Below, piece after piece: positions 34,504-45,400 of a DNA stretch of 64,000 nucleotides. Below the pieces are notes generated by a model, which had not been told where the DNA came from, did no database searches, and saw only the letters and a list, made by a program, of their open reading frames with translations. Made by a program: the position numbers and the translations under genes. Numbering within the stretch: position 1 is the first letter of the stretch; each line of letters begins with the position of its first letter. The DNA is taken from the NCBI GenBank assembly GCA_945831575.1, contig CAMACX010000012.1, forward strand, positions 1-64,000, given 5' to 3'. The stretch is from an uncultured Mediterranea sp. Its GTDB lineage: Bacteria; Bacteroidota; Bacteroidia; Bacteroidales; Bacteroidaceae.

Positions 34504-34597
34504 CAAAGATACTATTTTATCTATTCATCGTAGGAGAATCGTCCATCTTTTTACAGGAAATAATCATTTCCCCATCTGAGGGAAAGCGGTACCTTTG
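34504..34597. promoter_or_regulatory. Divergent promoters: AraC regulator (minus) and sugar porter (plus)
   Basis: TATCTTTG on the minus strand at 34511-34504, 29 bp from the regulator start, and TACCTTTG on the plus strand at 34590-34597, 27 bp before the porter start. Both -7 boxes are exact; neither has a perfect TTTG partner, as expected for activated promoters. The regulator's own binding site is likely in between. Confidence 0.6.
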
Positions 34598-34623
34598 CAG
34601 TCGAAAATCAAACATTTTATGTA

Positions 34624-36024
34624 ATGTCTATCATGGAAACATTCAACAAACGATTTATCTACTTTATCTGTGCCGTCTCTGCCATGGGAGGTCTGCTCTT
34701 CGGGTACGACTGGGTGGTGATAGGCGGTGCCAAGCCTTTTTATGAAGTCTATTTCGGGATAGCTGATGCGCCCTCACTTCAGGGACTGGCCATGTCGATT
34801 GCCCTGGCCGGTTGCCTGGTGGGTGCCATGGCCTGCGGCTCGCTGGCCGACCGCCTGGGACGCAAGCCGCTGCTCCTGCTCTCGGCCTTCATCTTCCTGG
34901 TGTCGGCCTATGCCACGGGTGCTTTCTATACCTTGGAGGACTTCCTGGGGGCCCGCTTCCTGGGCGGCATTGCCATCGGCATGGCCTCGGGACTCTCGCC
35001 CATGTACATTGCCGAGGTGGCTCCCAGCCACATCCGGGGCAAACTGGTCTCGCTCAATCAGCTCACCATCGTGCTCGGCATTCTGGCTGCCCAGACGGTC
35101 AACTGGCTCATTGCCGAACCCATGCCCGCGGGTACCACCGTGCCCGCTCCCGACTCGTGGAACGTGCTGATGGGCTGGCGCTGGATGTTCTGGAGCGCCG
35201 CTTTTCCTGCCGCCGCCTTCCTGCTGCTGGCCTGCTTCATCCCCGAGAGTCCACGCTACCTCCTGATGAAGGGGCGTACTGAGCACTCGGTGAAGATACT
35301 GACGCACATCGGAGGTAAGTCCTATGCGGATGCGCAGGTGCGTGCCATGGCTGAGGCCGGACAATCCACCGTCAAGCAGGGCGGTCTGCGCCTGCTCTTC
35401 AGCAAGCCCTACCGCAGGGTGCTCGTGCTGGGCGTGGTCGTCGCCGTCTTCCAGCAGTGGTGCGGCACCAACGTCATCTTCAACTATGCTCAGGAAATCT
35501 TCTCCAACGCCGGGTTCGACCTGGGCGACATGCTCTTCAACATCGTGCTCACGGGCATCGTCAACGTGCTCTTCACCATCGTCGCCATCTATACGGTCGA
35601 GAAGCTGGGCCGCCGCAGGCTGATGCTATGGGGTGCCGGGGGACTGGCACTGGTCTATGCCGTGCTGGGTACCTGTTATTTCCTCCAGGTGACGGGACTC
35701 TTCATGGTCATCCTCGTGGTGGCCGCCATCGCCTGCTACGCCATGACGCTCGGCCCCATCACCTGGGTGCTCCTCTCCGAGATATTCCCCAACCGGGTGC
35801 GTGCCGTGGCCGTGGCCACCAGCACCTTTGCCCTCTGGGTAGGCTCCTTCACCCTGACCTACACCTTTCCCCTGCTCAACGCCTTGCTGGGCAGCTACGG
35901 CACCTTCTGGGTCTATGCCCTCATCTGCGCCGCAGGCTGCATCTTCTTCAAGCTCCGCTGCCCCGAGACCAAGGGCAAGAGTCTGGAGCAGCTGGAGAAG
36001 GAGTTGGTAGAACATGAGAAATAA
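34624..36024 (+). CDS. MFS sugar porter (sugar:H+ symporter type)
   Basis: 466 residues, twelve membrane segments expected. Sugar-porter signatures are present: GGLLFGYDWVVIGGA in TM1, DRLGRKPLLL after TM2, PESPRYLLMKGR, QQWCGTNVIFNYAQEIF in TM7 and the closing PETKGKSLEQLE. This is the XylE/GalP-like subfamily moving monosaccharides across the inner membrane. The start at 34624 is used; an ATG three codons later is equally possible. It heads a run of genes for glycan breakdown and would import the released sugar. Confidence 0.9.
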   Translation: MSIMETFNKRFIYFICAVSAMGGLLFGYDWVVIGGAKPFYEVYFGIADAPSLQGLAMSIALAGCLVGAMACGSLADRLGRKPLLLLSAFIFLVSAYATGAFYTLEDFLGARFLGGIAIGMASGLSPMYIAEVAPSHIRGKLVSLNQLTIVLGILAAQTVNWLIAEPMPAGTTVPAPDSWNVLMGWRWMFWSAAFPAAAFLLLACFIPESPRYLLMKGRTEHSVKILTHIGGKSYADAQVRAMAEAGQSTVKQGGLRLLFSKPYRRVLVLGVVVAVFQQWCGTNVIFNYAQEIFSNAGFDLGDMLFNIVLTGIVNVLFTIVAIYTVEKLGRRRLMLWGAGGLALVYAVLGTCYFLQVTGLFMVILVVAAIACYAMTLGPITWVLLSEIFPNRVRAVAVATSTFALWVGSFTLTYTFPLLNALLGSYGTFWVYALICAAGCIFFKLRCPETKGKSLEQLEKELVEHEK

Positions 36025-36059
36025 CCTGATTTTTAACTGAAAACGACGATATAGATATT

Positions 36060-39000
36060 ATGGTAAAAGCCTGGAAAGAAACGGTCGTCATACCGACCTA
36101 TGAGGTGGGAAAGCCCGAGAAGAATCCCATCTTTCTGGAGAAGCGTGTCTATCAGGGTTCGAGTGGTGTGGTCTATCCCTATCCCGTCATCGAGTCCATT
36201 GCCAACGAGAAGCATGACCACGAATGGCACGCGGTCTATCTGGAGAATGAATACATCAAGGTGATGATTCTGCCCGAACTGGGTGGTCGGGTGCAGATGG
36301 CCTACGACAAGATCAAGCAGCGTCACTTCGTCTATTACAACCATGTCATCAAGCCCGCGCTCGTCGGATTGGCTGGTCCTTGGATTTCGGGAGGCATTGA
36401 GTTTAATTGGCCCCAGCACCACCGTCCCTCCACCTACATGCCGGTAGATAGCACCATCGAGGAGCATGAGGATGGCTCGGTGACGGTGTGGGTCAACGAG
36501 ATAGAGCGGATGTTCCACCAGAAGGGAATGGCCGGATTTACCCTCCGTCCCGGATGCGCCTACCTGGAAATCAAGGGCGTGCTCACCAACCGCACCGATG
36601 TGCCGCAGACCTTCCTCTGGTGGGCCAACCCCGCCGTGGCGGTCAACGACCACTACCGCTCCGTCTTCCCGCCCGACATCAATGCCGTCTTTGACCACGG
36701 CAAGCGGGCCGTCAGCTCCTTCCCCATTGCCACGGGCACCTACTACAAGATGGACTATTCGGCCGGCGTGGATATTGCCAACTACAAGAACATCTATGTG
36801 CCCACCTCCTACATGGGGGTCAACTCCAAGTACGACTTTGAGGGGGGCTACGAATGCGACACCCAGGCCGGTATGCTCCACGTGGCCAGCCACCACGTCT
36901 CCCCGGGAAAGAAACAGTGGACCTGGGGCAACGGCGACTTCGGACGCGCCTGGGACCGCTGCCTCACCGATGAGGACGGCCCCTACATCGAGCTCATGGC
37001 CGGGGTCTATACCGAGAACCAGCCCGACTTCTCCTGGTTGATGCCCTACGAGGAGAAGGAGTTTACCCAATATTTCCTCCCCTACCGCGAGCTGGGCGTG
37101 GTGAAGAATGCCACCAAGGACCTGCTGATGAACATCGAGCCGCAGGAGGGCGGACGGGTGCATCTCATGGTGTTCGCCACCTCCAGGCAGCGTGTCACCC
37201 TGCGCCTCACGGACGAGGAGGGCAGGACCCACCTCCGCCGCGAGGTGGAGATAACCCCCGAGCAGCTCTTTGAAGAGACCATCGACGTGGAGGGTGCCCC
37301 CTTCGACACCCTGACGCTCGACTTCCTGCAGGAGGGGCGCTGCGTCATGACCTGGCACGCCGAGCCGGACGAGATACGTCCCATCCCCGATGCCGCCGAG
37401 GCCGCACTCCTCCCCGGGCAAATCAAGACGGTGGAGCAGCTCTACCTCACGGGGCTCCACCTGGAGCAGTACCGCCATGCCACCTACTCGCCTGTGGATT
37501 ACTACGAGGAGGGCCTGCGCCGCGACCCCGACGACGTACGCTGCAACAACGCCATGGGTCTGTGGTACATCCGCAAGGGGCGCTTCGACCGGGCTGAGCA
37601 CTACCTGGAGCGGGCGGTGCGCATCCTGCAGAAGCGCAACCCCAACCCCTACGACGGCGAGCCCCTCTACAACCTCGGCCTGGCCCTGAAGTACCAAGGA
37701 CGCTACGACGAGGCCTACAACCGCTTCTACAAGACCACCTGGAACGGCGCCTGGCAGGATACCGGCTACCTGGCCTGCGCACAGATCTCCTGCATGAGAG
37801 GCCGCTACAGCGAGGCACTCTATGAGACGGAGCGCTCCCTCTGGCGCAACTGGCACAACGGGCAGGCCCGTGCCCTCAAGGCGGCCCTGCTCCGCCGCCT
37901 GAACCGTCGGGAGGAGGCCATGACCTGCTGCGAGGAGTCGCTGAAGATGGATAAGTTCAACTACGGCTGCCTCTTCATCGCCTACCTCCTGACCCGGCAA
38001 CAGACGCTCCTCGACCAACTCACCACCCTGGCGCACGACAATGCCCACAACTACGACGAGATAGCCCTCGACTTCTGCGCTGCCGGACTTTGGCAGGAGG
38101 CGGAGCAGCTCTGGCAGGTGGCCATCGCCCGAGGCGCCACCACCGCCATGACCTACTACTACCTGGGCTGGAGCCTGCTGCAGGCCGTCGAGCTGGAGTG
38201 GTCTGGCGAGCATTCGTTGCAGGCCGTCGAGCAGGCTTTATCGGCCAGTGAGCGGGCTTGGCAGGCCTTTGAGAAAGGCCGTGCAGCCTCTCCCGACTAC
38301 GTCTTCCCCAACCGCCTGGAGGCCATCCTGGCCCTGCGAGCTGCGCTGGATGAACAGCCCGATGATGCCCGTGCCAACCACTACCTGGGCAATCTCTACT
38401 ATGACAAGCGGCAGTACGACCTGGCGCAGAGCTACTGGGAGCGGGCGGCGGAGCTGGATTCGCACTACCCCACCACCTGGCGCAACCTGGCCCTTATTTA
38501 TTACAATAAGCGTCAGGAGGCTGCTAAGGCGCTGGAGTGCATGGAGCGTGCCTTCGCACTCGACTCCACCGATGCCCGCATCCTCATGGAGCTGGACCAG
38601 CTCTACAAGAAGCTGCAACGTCCTCATGCCGAGCGGCTTGCCTTCCTGCAGCGCTATCCCCAGCTGATAGCCCAGCGCGACGACCTGGTGCTCGAAGAGA
38701 TTACGCTGCTCAACCAGACGGGCCGCTATGCCGAGGCCCGGCAGAAGCTCGACGGCCATCAGTTCCATCCCTGGGAGGGGGGCGAAGGCAAGGTGCCCTT
38801 CCAGTACCAGACGGCCCGCGTGGAGCTGGCCAAGCAGGCCATCGCCGAAGGCCACTATGCCGAAGCCATCGCCCTGCTCAGCGAATGCCTGCACTACCCC
38901 CATCACTTGGGTGAGGGTAAGCTCTACGGTGCGCAGGAGAATGACTTCTACTACCTGCTCGGCGTATGCCATCAAGCCCTCGGCGCGGAGGTGCAGGCCC

Positions 39001-39410
39001 GTCAATGCTTCGAGCAGGCCACGCTGGGACCCACGGAGCCTGCGGCGGCACTCTACTACAACGACGCCAAGCCCGACAAGATATTCTATGCCGGACTGGC
39101 CTACCGTGCCCTGGGTCAGGAGAACAAGGCCCGTGCCTACTTCAACCGTCTGGTGGATTATGGCAAGCAGCACCTGCACGAGAAGGTGGTGATGGACTAT
39201 TTTGCCGTCAGCCTGCCTGACTTGCAGATTTGGGATGGCGACCTCGATGCCACCAACCGCCTCCATTGCCTCTACCTGCTGGCATTGGGCTATGCCGGCC
39301 TGGGCGACAAGCTCCACGCGGAGCGCTACCTCTCCGAGGCGGAACGCATGGATATCAACCACCAGGGCCTCCAGGCATTCAGAACCGTGCTGAGGCTGTG
39401 CATCCGTTGA
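36060..39410 (+). CDS. DUF5107 protein with long TPR array
   Basis: 1116 residues and no signal peptide, so probably cytoplasmic. The first about 440 residues form the DUF5107 region, a mutarotase-like beta-sandwich (YIKVMILPELGGRVQMAYDK; GGIEFNWPQHHRPSTYMP; RNT-like LTNRTDVPQTFLWWANPA). From about 460 to the end the protein consists of TPR helices (NNAMGLWYIRKGRFDRAEHYLERA; LYNLGLALKYQGRYDEAYNRF, and more). The ILPELGGRV motif resembles galactose mutarotases, so a sugar-binding or sugar-modifying role is plausible, but no reaction is known to me. It starts 35 bp after the porter and precedes the GH2-type gene by 58 bp; all three probably share a transcript. Confidence 0.82.
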   Translation: MVKAWKETVVIPTYEVGKPEKNPIFLEKRVYQGSSGVVYPYPVIESIANEKHDHEWHAVYLENEYIKVMILPELGGRVQMAYDKIKQRHFVYYNHVIKPALVGLAGPWISGGIEFNWPQHHRPSTYMPVDSTIEEHEDGSVTVWVNEIERMFHQKGMAGFTLRPGCAYLEIKGVLTNRTDVPQTFLWWANPAVAVNDHYRSVFPPDINAVFDHGKRAVSSFPIATGTYYKMDYSAGVDIANYKNIYVPTSYMGVNSKYDFEGGYECDTQAGMLHVASHHVSPGKKQWTWGNGDFGRAWDRCLTDEDGPYIELMAGVYTENQPDFSWLMPYEEKEFTQYFLPYRELGVVKNATKDLLMNIEPQEGGRVHLMVFATSRQRVTLRLTDEEGRTHLRREVEITPEQLFEETIDVEGAPFDTLTLDFLQEGRCVMTWHAEPDEIRPIPDAAEAALLPGQIKTVEQLYLTGLHLEQYRHATYSPVDYYEEGLRRDPDDVRCNNAMGLWYIRKGRFDRAEHYLERAVRILQKRNPNPYDGEPLYNLGLALKYQGRYDEAYNRFYKTTWNGAWQDTGYLACAQISCMRGRYSEALYETERSLWRNWHNGQARALKAALLRRLNRREEAMTCCEESLKMDKFNYGCLFIAYLLTRQQTLLDQLTTLAHDNAHNYDEIALDFCAAGLWQEAEQLWQVAIARGATTAMTYYYLGWSLLQAVELEWSGEHSLQAVEQALSASERAWQAFEKGRAASPDYVFPNRLEAILALRAALDEQPDDARANHYLGNLYYDKRQYDLAQSYWERAAELDSHYPTTWRNLALIYYNKRQEAAKALECMERAFALDSTDARILMELDQLYKKLQRPHAERLAFLQRYPQLIAQRDDLVLEEITLLNQTGRYAEARQKLDGHQFHPWEGGEGKVPFQYQTARVELAKQAIAEGHYAEAIALLSECLHYPHHLGEGKLYGAQENDFYYLLGVCHQALGAEVQARQCFEQATLGPTEPAAALYYNDAKPDKIFYAGLAYRALGQENKARAYFNRLVDYGKQHLHEKVVMDYFAVSLPDLQIWDGDLDATNRLHCLYLLALGYAGLGDKLHAERYLSEAERMDINHQGLQAFRTVLRLCIR

Positions 39411-39468
39411 CCCCGGATTTCCATAGATTTTTTATAATTGAAATAGACTAAATTAACAAGCTAATATC

Positions 39469-42210
39469 ATGAAAAAAAGACTTTTGATAGGAGTGGGATG
39501 CTGCTTGCTGAACCTCCTTACCGCGCTGGCTGGCAGCGAGCGGATTGATTTGTCAGGCATCTGGCGCTTTCAGCTGGATCCCCTGGGCTTCGGGAAGACT
39601 TCCGGCTCGGAGTTGTATCTGGATAAGCTGGTGGAGACCATCGTCCTCCCGGGATCGACCGACCAGGGCGGCAAGGGCATCAAGAACAATGCCCGCTACG
39701 TGGATCGCCTGAGTCGTAAGTTTGAGTACCAGGGACCCGTCTGGTACCAGCGCGAGGTGGTGGTGCCCGAAGCGTGGAGTGGTAAGCACATCGTGCTTCA
39801 CCTGGAGCGCTGCCATTGGGAGACCACCGTCTATGTGGATGGTGCCTTGGCGGGACAGGATGAGCGGCTCAGCACGCCCAACCGATTTGACCTCACCCCC
39901 TTCCTCACTCCGGGCGTGCATACGCTCACCATCTGCGTGGATAACCGCTTGAAGTACCCCATGGATGCCTGGAACCACGGCACCACGGAATATACCCAGA
40001 CCAACTGGAATGGCCTCGTGGGCGAACTCTCCCTCATCGCCTCGGCTCCCGTGCGGATAGACCGTCTGCAGGCCTATCCCGATGTCAAGGGGAAGGCGCT
40101 TCAGGCTCGTGTGGGCGTGGAGGGACTGCGTAGCGGAGAGCAGGCTGAGCTGAAGCTCATCGTGCGCGAGAAGGGGGGCCGGCAGGTGGCTTCCTGTCAG
40201 CAGACGGTGGATAGCCTCTCCGCCGCCCAAGGGATTGCCCCGACGCTGCAGATGGGTAAGGAGGTGAAGCTGTGGGACGAATTTTCCCCCTTCCTCTACG
40301 AGCTCGAAGCCGTCGTGGAGACCGCCGATAGCCGCGAGGAGCGTACCGTGACCTTCGGCATGAGGTCTGTGGAGCAGGGCCAGCACCATGTCCGTCTGAA
40401 TGGGCGCGACATCCACCTGCGCGGCGTGCTTGACTGTTGCGTCTTTCCCCTCACGGGCTATCCCTCTACCGATGTGGAGGAGTGGCGGCGCATCTTTACC
40501 ACCATCCGTTCGTACGGCATGAATCATGTCCGCTTCCACTCCTGGTGCCCTCCCGAGGCTGCCTTTACCGCTGCCGATGAGGTGGGCATGTACCTGCAGG
40601 CCGAACTGCCGATGTGGATCAAGGATGTGGGGCAATATCCCGCCCGCCGCGACTTCTTCGAGCAGGAGATGTACGCCGTGCTGGAGGAGTACGGCAATCA
40701 CCCCTCATTTATCCTGATGTGCAACGGCAATGAGAACGAGGGCGACTTCGCTGTACTGGAGGAATTGGTCAAGAAGGCACAGGCACACGATGGCCGCCGC
40801 CTCTACTCCGCCTCCACGGCCCGCACCCACGTCGCTGCCGACCAGTTCTATACCTCCCACGTTACCGAGAAGGGATGGATTACGGTGTATGAAGGCAAGC
40901 CCTCCACCGACTGGGACCGCAACGAGACCTCGGCCATCGACGTGCCCGTTATTGCCCACGAGACGGGGCAGCGCTGCATGTACCCCAACTTCGATGAAAT
41001 CAAGAAATACACCGGCGTGGTGGAGGCCCGCAATATGGAGGTGTTTCGCGAGCGGCTGGCCCGCCACGGCATGCTCCATCAGGCGGACGACTTCTTCCGC
41101 GCTACGGGTGCCCACACCGTGCTGCAATACAAGGAGGTGAACGAGTCCCTGCTCCGCAGCTCCAAGTCGGGTGGCTTCCAGCTGTTGGGCCTGCAGGACT
41201 TCCCCGGGCAGGGCAGTGCCTTCGTAGGCATTCTCGATGCCTTCTGGGAGAGCAAGGGGCTGGTAACGCCGGAGAAGTTTCGCGAGTCGTGTGCTCCAAC
41301 TGTGCTCCTGGCCCGTCTGCCTAAGCGCACCTATGCACCGGCCGAGACCTTCACGGCCAAGATGGGAATCTACCACTTCGGACCGCAGCGCATCAGCGGC
41401 CAGCGGCTGGAGTGGCGCCTGGAGGATGAGCAGGGGCAGGCTCTGGCTCAAGGCAAGCTGAAGGTCAAGAGCGTGGAGGTGGCCACCGTCGATTCGCTCG
41501 GCACCCTTTCGGTGCCGCTCCTCGCCGTCAAGCACCCCGGCAAATACACCCTGAAGGCCCGTCTGGGAGCGGTATGCAACGAATGGAACATCTGGGTCTA
41601 TCCCGAGGAAGAAGAACTTGTTCCCTCCGTCATCATCGCCCACCAATGGGATGACGAGGTGAAGCGGAGCCTCGCCGAGGGCAAGGATGTGCTTCTGGTG
41701 CCCGACAACGCCCCCGGGCGGAAGGCCAAGTTTACCAGCCACTTCTGGAACCCCATCATGTTCAACTGGAACCCCATGATTGTGGGCACTCTCATTCAGG
41801 CCTCGCACCCGGCCTTTGCCGACTTCCCCACCGCCTCGTATGCCGACTGGCAGTGGTGGGACATCCTAGGCCATGCCCGTGCGCTGGAGCTGGACGACCT
41901 GCCGGAGGTGACTCCCTTGGTGCAGTCCATCGACTCCTACGAGAGCAACCACAAGCTGGGCATCGTCTTCGAGGTCCGTGTAGGGCAGGGGAGACTGCTC
42001 GTAGCAGCTATCGACCTACAGAGCAAGATGGATGAGCGTCCCGCCACCCGGCAGCTGTTCCGCTCCTTCTGCCGCTACATGCAGTCCGACCGCTTTGCGC
42101 CGGAAACCACGGTGGCACCCTATGCGCTGGATGCCCTCTTTGCCTCTGCGGCAGATAAGTCGGGCACCTCATCTGACAACGCAGCCATCCGGCAACTGCT
42201 CAATAAGTGA
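39469..42210 (+). CDS. GH2-type glycoside hydrolase, specificity unknown
   Basis: 913 residues with an N-terminal signal-like segment (KKRLLIGVGCCLLNLLTALAG). It has the GH2 sugar-binding domain (IDLSGIWRFQLDP; GPVWYQREVVVPEAWSGKH), Ig-like domain and TIM barrel (RGVLDCCVFPLTGYP; NHVRFHSWCPPEAAFTAADEVG). Likely acid/base is E422 in CNGNENE and likely nucleophile E498 in IAHETGQ. A C-terminal domain of about 250 residues (from about 640) carries no motif I know. The CNGNENE sequence departs from the usual GNE context, so this is an unusual GH2 subgroup; beta-galactosidase, beta-glucuronidase or mannosidase cannot be separated by eye. Confidence 0.8.
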   Translation: MKKRLLIGVGCCLLNLLTALAGSERIDLSGIWRFQLDPLGFGKTSGSELYLDKLVETIVLPGSTDQGGKGIKNNARYVDRLSRKFEYQGPVWYQREVVVPEAWSGKHIVLHLERCHWETTVYVDGALAGQDERLSTPNRFDLTPFLTPGVHTLTICVDNRLKYPMDAWNHGTTEYTQTNWNGLVGELSLIASAPVRIDRLQAYPDVKGKALQARVGVEGLRSGEQAELKLIVREKGGRQVASCQQTVDSLSAAQGIAPTLQMGKEVKLWDEFSPFLYELEAVVETADSREERTVTFGMRSVEQGQHHVRLNGRDIHLRGVLDCCVFPLTGYPSTDVEEWRRIFTTIRSYGMNHVRFHSWCPPEAAFTAADEVGMYLQAELPMWIKDVGQYPARRDFFEQEMYAVLEEYGNHPSFILMCNGNENEGDFAVLEELVKKAQAHDGRRLYSASTARTHVAADQFYTSHVTEKGWITVYEGKPSTDWDRNETSAIDVPVIAHETGQRCMYPNFDEIKKYTGVVEARNMEVFRERLARHGMLHQADDFFRATGAHTVLQYKEVNESLLRSSKSGGFQLLGLQDFPGQGSAFVGILDAFWESKGLVTPEKFRESCAPTVLLARLPKRTYAPAETFTAKMGIYHFGPQRISGQRLEWRLEDEQGQALAQGKLKVKSVEVATVDSLGTLSVPLLAVKHPGKYTLKARLGAVCNEWNIWVYPEEEELVPSVIIAHQWDDEVKRSLAEGKDVLLVPDNAPGRKAKFTSHFWNPIMFNWNPMIVGTLIQASHPAFADFPTASYADWQWWDILGHARALELDDLPEVTPLVQSIDSYESNHKLGIVFEVRVGQGRLLVAAIDLQSKMDERPATRQLFRSFCRYMQSDRFAPETTVAPYALDALFASAADKSGTSSDNAAIRQLLNK

Positions 42211-42311
42211 TAATGGCTGTTTAGTAAGCAAAAACGGTTGTTTTTACCTAAATATAGAACGACTAGTTATAATTTTTTTGAAAATCCTTTTTTCTTTTAA
42301 AAACTTTGCCT

Positions 42312-42319
42312 TATCTTTG
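42312..42319 (+). promoter_or_regulatory. -7 box TATCTTTG for the SusC/SusD genes
   Basis: Exact TAnnTTTG match about 100 bp before the SusC start, in a 209-bp gap, so susC-like onwards can be transcribed apart from the upstream genes. Confidence 0.6.
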
Positions 42320-42419
42320 CAAACGAATTTAAAAAGTTGATGTCAGGAGTAAGGGTATCTTGATGGAGTGCCGGGCTCTCAGGCATCGCGAAGTATTAAC
42401 TAATCTAATCTACAAATTT

Positions 42420-45400
42420 ATGCTAAAACATTTCAAGTCTGTAGGAGTGATTTTGCTGATTGGGAGTGGCATTTTTCTGAATGCCAGCCCGTTGCAAGCT
42501 GCTTCTGACATGTTGGCATCGGCTGTCGTTCAGCAAACCAGTACCTGCAAGGGTGTTGTGAAAGATGCCACAGGAGAACCCGTGATTGGTGCATCTGTAG
42601 TCGTAAAAGGTACTACCAACGGTACCATCACCAACGTCGACGGTGATTTTACCTTGAGTAACGTGGCTAAGGGTGATATCATTCAGGTGTCTTACATCGG
42701 CTATGTAACACAAGAGTTCAAGTTTAATGGTCAGCCTCTCAACGTCACCTTGAAGGAAGACACTGAGATGCTCGATGAGGTGGTTGTGGTAGGTTATGGT
42801 GTGCAGAAGAAGGCTAACCTGACCGGTTCAGTGGCCAGCATCAATGCAGAGGCATTAGAGTCGCGTGCCGTAGCCAGTGTATCGGCAGCCCTGGCAGGTA
42901 CCATGCCGGGTGTGACCTCCATCCAGACTTCGGGTGCCCCGGGTGCGCAGACCGGCTCCATCACCATCCGTGGTAAGAACTCCATCAACGCCGCCAGCCC
43001 GCTCGTCATCGTCGATGGTGTACCGGGCAGCATGAACAACATAGACCCGCAGGACATCGAGTCACTCTCTGTGCTGAAGGATGCCGCTTCATCAGCCATC
43101 TACGGTGTGCAGGCTGCCAACGGTGTTATCCTGATTACCACCAAGAAGGGTAAGAAGGGTAGTAAGGCGAAGATCAACTACTCAGGTACCGTCTCTTGGT
43201 CCAGCCCGACGGCTACGCTCGACTTCCTGGGCGCTGCCGACTATGCCATCCTCTACAACGAGGCTACGCTCAACGAGAACCCCTCGGCTGCTGTCCCCTA
43301 TTCTGAGGAGGACATCCGCCTGTTCCGTGACGGCACTGACCCCTACGGCCACCCCGATACCGACTGGTACAGTGAGGTGATGAAGAAGAGCGCTATGGAG
43401 ACGCAGCACAGCCTCTCCATCAGTGGTGGCTCGGAGAACACCACCTACATGGCTTCACTGGCCTACCTCTATCAAGATGGTCTGTCACAGGAGAAGAACT
43501 ACGAGCGCTACAACGGTCGTATCAACATCGACTCGAAGATTGCCTCCTGGGTGAACGTGGGCATCAACGCCTCAGCTTACCGTGGCATCAACAACGATGA
43601 GTACGAAGGCTTCGGCTCGCTGCTGCAGTACAGCAACCGTATCTCGCCCACCGCTCCTATCTACAAGGAGGATGGCAGCTACAACTACAACGGTCTGCAG
43701 AACCCCGTGGCTCAGCAGGGCAAGACGGGTACCTACAAGCAGGTGGACGAACAGCTCAATGCTACCGCCTACATCAACCTCACTCCGCTGGATGGACTGA
43801 GCATCAAGGGCGTCTATTCGCTGCGCCACGATAACCAAGACCTGCGTCGCTTCAAGCGTCACTATGCCTACGATAACTTTGACTCGGGCCGTCGCGAAGG
43901 GTACCACAACTACTACAACTGGAACTGGTACACCGGCCAGCTGCTCATCAACTACAACAAGACCTTCGGTGACCACACCATCGGATTGCTGGCTGGTGGT
44001 GAGTCCGTGCGCTACACCTACCGCTACACCACGACTAGCCGTACGGGTGGTGGTAACGACGAACTGGGTGAATCACTCAACACCCTCGACTCCTCTACGC
44101 AGAAGAACAGCGACGGTGGTTACGAGACTGCCCGTCAGTCCTACTTCGGCCGCGTGCAGTATGACTTCCAGAACAAGTACCTCTTTGAGGCCAACTTCCG
44201 TTCGGATGCCTCTTCACGCTTCCCCAAGGACAACCGCTGGGGCTTCTTCCCCGCCTTCTCGGCTGGTTGGAGAATCTCGGAGGAATCGTTCATCAAGGAC
44301 AATGTAGAATGGCTGAGCAACCTGAAGCTCCGTCTCGGCTGGGGTAAGACCGGTAACGAGGAGCTGAAGTCGAGTGATATCTATCCTGCTGTATCGACTT
44401 ATGCTTACGGCAACACCATGCTGGGTGGCTCACTCTACTCTACCGCCTACGAGTCACGCTATGTGAACAATGCCCTGCAGTGGGCCACGGTGACCAACTA
44501 CGAACTCGGTATCGAGGCTGGCTTCCTCAACAACCTGGTGGGCTTCGAGCTCTCGCTCTACAAGAAGAAGACCAACGACATGTTGCTGTACCTCCCCATC
44601 CAGGGTGTGATCGGTATGGGTGCTCCTGCACAGAATGCCGGTAGCGTGGAGAACACCGGTTTCGACCTGAGCATCTTCCACAACAAGCGCATCAACAAGG
44701 ACCTGAGCTATGCCGTCAACTTTAACGTGGCTTACGTGAAGAACGAGATTACCGACATGTGCGGCACCGAAGGTCAGGACCCTGACAACAGCAAGTACTG
44801 GCGTCTGGAAGGCTACCCCATCGGCTCATTCTACGGCTATGTGGCCAACGGCTACTTCAACACCGAGGATGACCTGAAGAACTATCCCAAGCGTACCGGT
44901 CAGGAGAAGCTGGGTGACATCAAGTATGTGGACCTCGATGGTAATGGCAAGATTGATGGTGCTGACCGTACCGTCATCGGTAAGAACTTCCCCAGCTGGA
45001 CGGGTGGTCTGAACATCAACGTATATTATAAGGACTTCGACCTCTCGATGCTGTGGCAGGGTGCATTCGATGTGGATGCCTACTACACCGGTGAAGCCTC
45101 TTACGCCTTCTTCAACAGCGGTAAGGTACTGAAGAGACACCTCGACCGTTGGACTCCCGAGAATCACAACGCCAGCTACCCGCGCCTGACTCGCAGCTCG
45201 CAGATTAACTTCTCCACCTCTTCATTCTGGCTGGAGGATGCCTCTTACATCCGTCTGAAGAACATCACGCTGGGCTACCACCTGCCCAAGTCGCTGCTCT
45301 CGAAGGTGGGCATCGAGCGTGCCAAGGTCTTTGTAGCCGGTGAGAACCTGTTCACCATCTCTGGTCTGGACGGTCTGGATCCCGAATCTCCCTCTGATAC

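Noticed and set aside
36033-38213. 726-codon open frame antisense to the DUF5107/TPR gene
   Set aside because: Same shadow effect; no domain or start signal, while the plus strand encodes a coherent protein.
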